From the NCBI GenBank assembly GCA_945868555.1, contig CAMBMC010000102.1, positions 1 to 7,807 on the forward strand: DNA of 7,807 bases, written 5' to 3'. The DNA comes from Chitinophaga pinensis. Lineage in GTDB: Bacteria; Bacteroidota; Bacteroidia; Flavobacteriales_D; Crocinitomicaceae. Numbering within the stretch: the stretch's first letter is position 1; the number at the start of each line of letters is the position of its first letter. Position numbers and translations under genes: made by a program. The notes beneath the pieces are model-generated. The model made no database searches, was not told the origin of the DNA, and saw only the letters and a list, made by a program, of their open reading frames with translations. This document shows positions 6,745 through 7,807 of the stretch, in pieces.

Positions 6745-7508
6745 ATGTAGCCAGAAACACCATACATCAGGTAACCCACCCATTCTTTGATGAGCTTATT
6801 CCATTCCGAAAAATTGTCAACATTAGGGATGAGGTACTGATCCCAATAATACGCTTGATTTTTACCAGTCGACATGTCGGTGGAGAAGGTGTCGCATTGA
6901 ATGCCTTCGTGCACAAAACAGGCATGAGCTCGTCGCATGTGACTTCCCGAAGTAATGAGTAAAATACGCACCTTGCCTTTAAATTCTTTATGCAGCACTT
7001 TTTTTGATTCGACAGCATTTTCATGCGTGTTTTTTGAGATGTTTTCGATGAGGATATCCACTTCTGGAATTCCCCATTTTACCAAGATATCTTTAAATTG
7101 TTGGGCCTCATGTAATCCGCGGTCTGTGACATACCCATGGTCCCCTGAAATTAAAATCTTTTTAATCTTACCGGAATGATAAAGTGTTATCGCTTGCCAA
7201 ATGCGATCAGCTCCCCTACGGATACTCAAAACGTTTAAATCATTGTTGTATTCTGCCATACCCGTAAGTACAATTCCAACATCATAATTTTTCACTTTTC
7301 TTATTGGCGTGCCTTTCACTTCCCAAACAGAATAACATTCCAACAAAATAAATGAGTTCGAGAAGATGAGAAAAAAGGTTAGGGCCAACCACTTTGAAAT
7401 ACGTTTCCATCGCTCCTTACGTAATAAAAACGCACCAATGGTGAATACGGCCAACCAGAAAAATGGTGACAATAAAAAAAGCAATGCTTTGGATAAAATG
7501 AAAAACAT
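6741..7508 (-). CDS. ElyC/YdcF/SanA-like DUF218 membrane protein
   Basis: This 255-residue protein has two N-terminal hydrophobic segments (about 5-29 and 38-57) followed by a DUF218 domain (about 75-235). Domain blocks are VGIVLTGMAEYN (77-88), GADRIWQAITLYHSGKIKKI (99-118) with LISGDHG (119-125), the acidic/Asn segment ISKNTHENA (157-165), ILLITSGSHMRRA (182-194), and a closing EWVGYLMYG. Length and two-helix layout match E. coli ElyC (about 259 residues), a factor affecting peptidoglycan/lipid-carrier homeostasis; YdcF and SanA are smaller relatives. The usual glycine-rich VLGGG is VLTGM here. The domain should face the periplasm by analogy. The precise activity is unknown. The ATG at 7508 is preceded by AAGG; just upstream TATTTTTA resembles a -7 element with one mismatch. 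Its TGA overlaps the ATG of the AlkB-family gene, so the two are probably co-translated. Confidence 0.85.
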   Translation of the reverse strand: MFFILSKALLFLLSPFFWLAVFTIGAFLLRKERWKRISKWLALTFFLIFSNSFILLECYSVWEVKGTPIRKVKNYDVGIVLTGMAEYNNDLNVLSIRRGADRIWQAITLYHSGKIKKILISGDHGYVTDRGLHEAQQFKDILVKWGIPEVDILIENISKNTHENAVESKKVLHKEFKGKVRILLITSGSHMRRAHACFVHEGIQCDTFSTDMSTGKNQAYYWDQYLIPNVDNFSEWNKLIKEWVGYLMYGVSGYI

Positions 7509-7516
7509 GCCTTAAA
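7509..7516 (-). promoter_or_regulatory. Short leader of the elyC-like gene with an AAGG ribosome-binding site
   Basis: Reading the - strand, TTTTAAGGC directly precedes the ATG. AAGG ends one base before the start, which is closer than the usual Shine-Dalgarno spacing, so it is weak. The overlapping TATTTTTA would be a -7 promoter element with one mismatch (A for G) to TAnnTTTG. It would place transcription start at about the ATG. Only one of the two readings may be functional. Confidence 0.25.
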
Positions 7517-7563
7517 AATAGGGTCTTCTTTGCAACTGATGAGCATTCACCCGAAGATTCCTT

Positions 7564-7571
7564 TATTTTTG
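7564..7571 (+). promoter_or_regulatory. Bacteroidota -7 promoter element TATTTTTG for the MscS-like gene
   Basis: TATTTTTG matches the TAnnTTTG consensus exactly and sits 18 bases before the ATG at 7590. The expected transcript would carry a leader of about 15 bases containing the purine-rich GAGAG (7581-7585), a possible weak ribosome-binding site. The flanks extend the match to the promoter of the DUF5916 gene: both contain TTATTTTTGTAC. No clear -33 TTG is present at the usual distance. This lies in the 81-base divergent gap 7509-7589. Confidence 0.6.
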
Positions 7572-7589
7572 TACAAAAAAGAGAGTAAA

Positions 7590-7807
7590 ATGGCAAAAGA
7601 GAACGAAATTTTAGGGATTCAATACAGTGAGATTCAAGACCTTCTTGTTCATGTAGGAACCAATATTGTTTTGGCTATTGTTATTCTCGTAGCAGGATTT
7701 TGGATTTCTAATTTGATTACTAGTGCCATTCGTAAGGTATTGAACAAGAGCAACACCGATGAGGGATTGGTATCGTTTATGTCGAGTTTTACGTCCTTGG
7801 TTTTTAA
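7590..7807 (+). CDS. MscS-family small-conductance mechanosensitive channel, N-terminal part, cut by window edge
   Basis: The frame opens with ATG at 7590 and stays open for 72 codons plus two bases to the window end. The translation starts MAKENEILGIQYSEIQDLL, then a hydrophobic helix at about 23-45 (NIVLAIVILVAGFWISNLI). Next come SAIRKVLNKSNTDEGLVSF and the beginning of another helix (SSFTSLVF). This matches the MscS pattern: TM1 with conserved glycine, a basic R/K segment, a D/E-containing linker, and the start of TM2. The pore helix TM3 and the cytoplasmic beta domain lie outside the window. The family forms homoheptameric inner-membrane channels that release solutes during hypo-osmotic shock. 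Total length and subfamily cannot be judged. It is divergently transcribed from the elyC-like gene. Confidence 0.8.
   Translation, partial: MAKENEILGIQYSEIQDLLVHVGTNIVLAIVILVAGFWISNLITSAIRKVLNKSNTDEGLVSFMSSFTSLVF

Noticed and set aside
6745..6783. Longer start (ATG at 6783) for the AlkB-family gene
   Set aside because: It would lie inside the upstream ElyC-like gene and add 13 residues with no family match. The ATGA overlap at 6744 gives a standard coupled start.
1..7807. Mobile elements, CRISPR, tRNA/rRNA, defence islands
   Set aside because: No transposase or integrase motifs, no regularly spaced direct repeats, no tRNA-like or rRNA sequence, and all long frames belong to recognised families.

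Overview
The window looks like chromosomal DNA from a member of the Bacteroidota, probably order Flavobacteriales and possibly near Fluviicola/Crocinitomicaceae. The genus-level guess is inference only. The support is a moderately AT-rich composition, Bacteroidota-type TAnnTTTG promoter elements, weak Shine-Dalgarno sites, a very large DUF5916 outer-membrane protein, and a secreted MORN-like repeat protein of a type common in that phylum.

Left part (1-3463, + strand): four genes packed end to end. They are the C-terminal part of a membrane-type FlaA1/WbpM/CapD nucleotide-sugar 4,6-dehydratase (cut by the window edge), a 4HBT/YbgC-type acyl-CoA thioesterase overlapping it by 4 bases (ATGA), a secreted MORN-repeat protein 3 bases further on, and an HI0933/YhiN-family flavoprotein starting directly after the previous stop codon. 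The spacing implies one transcript. The shared theme is at most loosely the cell envelope, and no single pathway joins the four products.

Middle (3464-6134): a 117-base convergent gap with a weak hairpin, then on the - strand a single gene for an 818-residue exported CBM9-like/DUF5916 beta-barrel protein. It has its own promoter, whose -7 element lies only 6 bases before the ATG, so the mRNA is probably leaderless. Upstream is a likely intrinsic terminator belonging to the next - strand operon.

Right part (6169-7807): a two-gene - strand operon, ElyC/YdcF-like DUF218 membrane protein followed by an AlkB-family DNA/RNA demethylase, again coupled by an ATGA overlap. An 81-base divergent intergenic region then leads to the start of an MscS-type mechanosensitive channel on the + strand. 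It has a clear TATTTTTG promoter element and is cut by the right edge.

I see no mobile element, CRISPR array, tRNA, rRNA, defence system or biosynthetic cluster. The window reads as ordinary core/housekeeping and envelope genes. The points worth a second look are modest: promoter architecture, odd gene pairings, a CxxCH motif in a repeat protein, and basic tails on two exported proteins. No undescribed system is evident.
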